From contig JACUUP010000086.1 of the NCBI GenBank assembly GCA_014859225.1, forward strand, positions 1 to 5,952: a stretch of DNA of 5,952 bases, in the 5' to 3' direction. Below are positions 4,883 through 5,952 of this stretch, piece after piece. Position 1 is the stretch's first letter; every line of letters begins with the position of its first letter. The stretch comes from Candidatus Aerophobota bacterium (GTDB taxonomy: Bacteria > Aerophobota > Aerophobia > Aerophobales > B3-G15). The notes beneath the pieces were generated by a model. The model made no database searches. It saw nothing but the letters and a program-made list of their open reading frames with translations, and was not told the DNA's origin. The translations under genes were made by a program, and so were the position numbers.

Positions 4883-5869
4883 CTATTCATACTGCTGTCC
4901 TTCAATGTGCCCGAACCATCTGCGAATAACAAATTTGTTTCTCCCCTCCCCCACTTCATGTGCATAACTATCTACAGGAATCCTTTTCTGCCAGGTTTCT
5001 CTCAATACCTCTTTAAGTGCACGAATTCTTACTCCCGCCGCAAGTTCTCCTTCATGATTTTCATATTTCAGGCGAGATTCAATTACTCTTTCTTTATCCA
5101 GAATAATAATAACATGTCCTATCCACACGATTATATCCAGAGGCTCTACCTTTTGCACGATTTCTTCCATGTTCAAATCAGCTATTTTAACGGGCAAACC
5201 GTAGTTTACCAGAGAACTTGTGTTTCGGGGCGTGTAGCCATCTGTAGCATAATAGAGAAGCCCGGAACAATCAAAGCCTTTTAAAATCCATCTTGCCTGA
5301 ATTTGTTCAGAAAGAGCATAGGTTGGCTTATAATAAGAAAGCATTTCCGGGATACCATCTTTCCAATTACCACCCCACAGATAGCTTGAACCCTGGGCGG
5401 ATAAAAGATTAAAAATTATACGCTCTTGAGGAGGCATTTGCCTTAATCGGTTGGGGGGTCTTTCTGTTAGCACCTTTACAAATCGTGCATCAACAAAATA
5501 ACCTTTTTGTGAGGAATAAGGATAATCATCCGTTGTAATCTTGTATATTACTTTAGTACCCTTCTTAATAACTTCTTCAATGTTAAAAACTGTTTGGGGG
5601 AAAGAAATAAATTCAAGTTCCAGTATTTTGTTTTCCTTATCCATGCGCAAAGTTTTTCCATCGCTTCCCCCAAAAACATCAGCAAAATGAGGAGTGTTTA
5701 AAACTGGCGTGGGAAGTAAAGCCACGGCGTATTTTACTGCATCATCTGCTAACACCCCTGCGTTTAGCTTCCCAGAAAGAAAAAAAACAAAAACTGTTAG
5801 AAACAGCACTTCTAAAAGCCATGCCTTTTTTCTCTTTTCAGTTGAAGCTTGAAATAAAATAAATAACAT
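4883..5869 (-). CDS. NlpC/P60-family (C40) cysteine peptidase, exported
   Basis: The 328-residue protein is a predicted secreted or membrane-anchored cell-wall hydrolase. Members cut peptide bonds in the peptidoglycan stem, commonly gamma-D-glutamyl-diamino acid links. A hydrophobic stretch at about 18-33 after a basic segment (EKRKK) acts as signal peptide or anchor. Residues about 85-135 look like a small beta-rich SH3-like module, a weak call. The catalytic domain shows YLWGG at 163-167, GFDCSGL at 198-204 with nucleophile C201, and WIGHVIII at 249-256 with H252; E264 in VIES may be the third polar residue. The amidase core is larger than minimal NlpC domains, with a long insert between YLWGG and the cysteine. 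ATG 5869 is the start used; its Shine-Dalgarno is poor (AAAGAG touching the ATG). A promoter lies upstream and the acyltransferase gene follows within 11 bp. Whether it remodels, recycles or attacks wall material is not shown by the sequence. Confidence 0.92.
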   Translation of the reverse strand: MLFILFQASTEKRKKAWLLEVLFLTVFVFFLSGKLNAGVLADDAVKYAVALLPTPVLNTPHFADVFGGSDGKTLRMDKENKILELEFISFPQTVFNIEEVIKKGTKVIYKITTDDYPYSSQKGYFVDARFVKVLTERPPNRLRQMPPQERIIFNLLSAQGSSYLWGGNWKDGIPEMLSYYKPTYALSEQIQARWILKGFDCSGLLYYATDGYTPRNTSSLVNYGLPVKIADLNMEEIVQKVEPLDIIVWIGHVIIILDKERVIESRLKYENHEGELAAGVRIRALKEVLRETWQKRIPVDSYAHEVGEGRNKFVIRRWFGHIEGQQYE

Positions 5870-5921
5870 CTCTTTGTTGGAAACCTTGCCCCGATTTTGC
5901 TATTTTTTCCTGAGCATTACC

Positions 5922-5949
5922 ATTATGGATTTTTTTTCTTTTCTGTCAA
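5922..5949 (-). promoter_or_regulatory. Probable promoter of the NlpC/P60-acyltransferase unit
   Basis: On the minus strand TTGACA (5944-5949) is followed after 16 bp by CATAAT (5922-5927), a five-of-six match to the -10 consensus; the spacer is A-rich. Transcription would start near 5915, giving a leader of about 45 nt before ATG 5869. The site lies close to the window edge, so its upstream context cannot be seen. Confidence 0.55.
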
Positions 5950-5952
5950 TTG

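Noticed and set aside
4907-5284. Plus-strand open frame of 125 codons inside the NlpC/P60 gene
   Set aside because: It is antisense to the catalytic domain of a clear C40 peptidase and has no supporting signal.

Overview
The window comes from an AT-rich bacterial chromosome. All six genes I can support lie on the minus strand, so transcription runs from high to low coordinates. I recognise no mobile element, tRNA, rRNA or CRISPR array. The gene content is bacterial: a CspA-type cold-shock protein, a small RRM RNA-binding protein, a DUF374-type acyltransferase, an NlpC/P60 hydrolase, a DUF3298 envelope protein and a GGDEF diguanylate cyclase. A DUF374-type acyltransferase suggests a Gram-negative-type envelope, and a stand-alone glycine-tailed RRM protein suggests a deltaproteobacterium-like or candidate-phylum lineage. 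The taxon cannot be fixed from this sequence.

Layout in order of transcription (right to left). At 5869-4014 a probable two-gene unit, with a plausible promoter near the right edge, encodes an exported NlpC/P60 cell-wall hydrolase and a membrane-associated acyltransferase. Next, a perfect-consensus sigma70-type promoter (3999-3971) begins only 15 bp after the acyltransferase stop codon. It drives a cold-shock protein gene (3668-3462) through a leader of about 295 nt. After a 69-nt imperfect palindrome, a second promoter (3320-3293), whose -35 box is half of a perfect 14-bp palindrome, drives the RRM protein gene (3080-2796) through a leader of about 205 nt. A strong 67-nt hairpin (2663-2729) separates this pair from the last two genes. 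These are a single-pass DUF3298 envelope protein (2633-1854) and, 47 bp on, a 7TM-PAS-GAF-like-GGDEF sensor cyclase (1806 to beyond position 1), which the window edge cuts in its catalytic domain.

How the genes may work together: csp and the RRM gene form a tandem pair of single-stranded-nucleic-acid-binding proteins. Each has its own promoter, a long structured leader and a strong Shine-Dalgarno sequence. The other four genes have membrane-linked products and show no clear Shine-Dalgarno. The pair therefore looks like a post-transcriptional, cold or growth-shift response module set between two envelope-related units. I found no clearly new protein system. The least explained material is the non-coding DNA around csp and the RRM gene.
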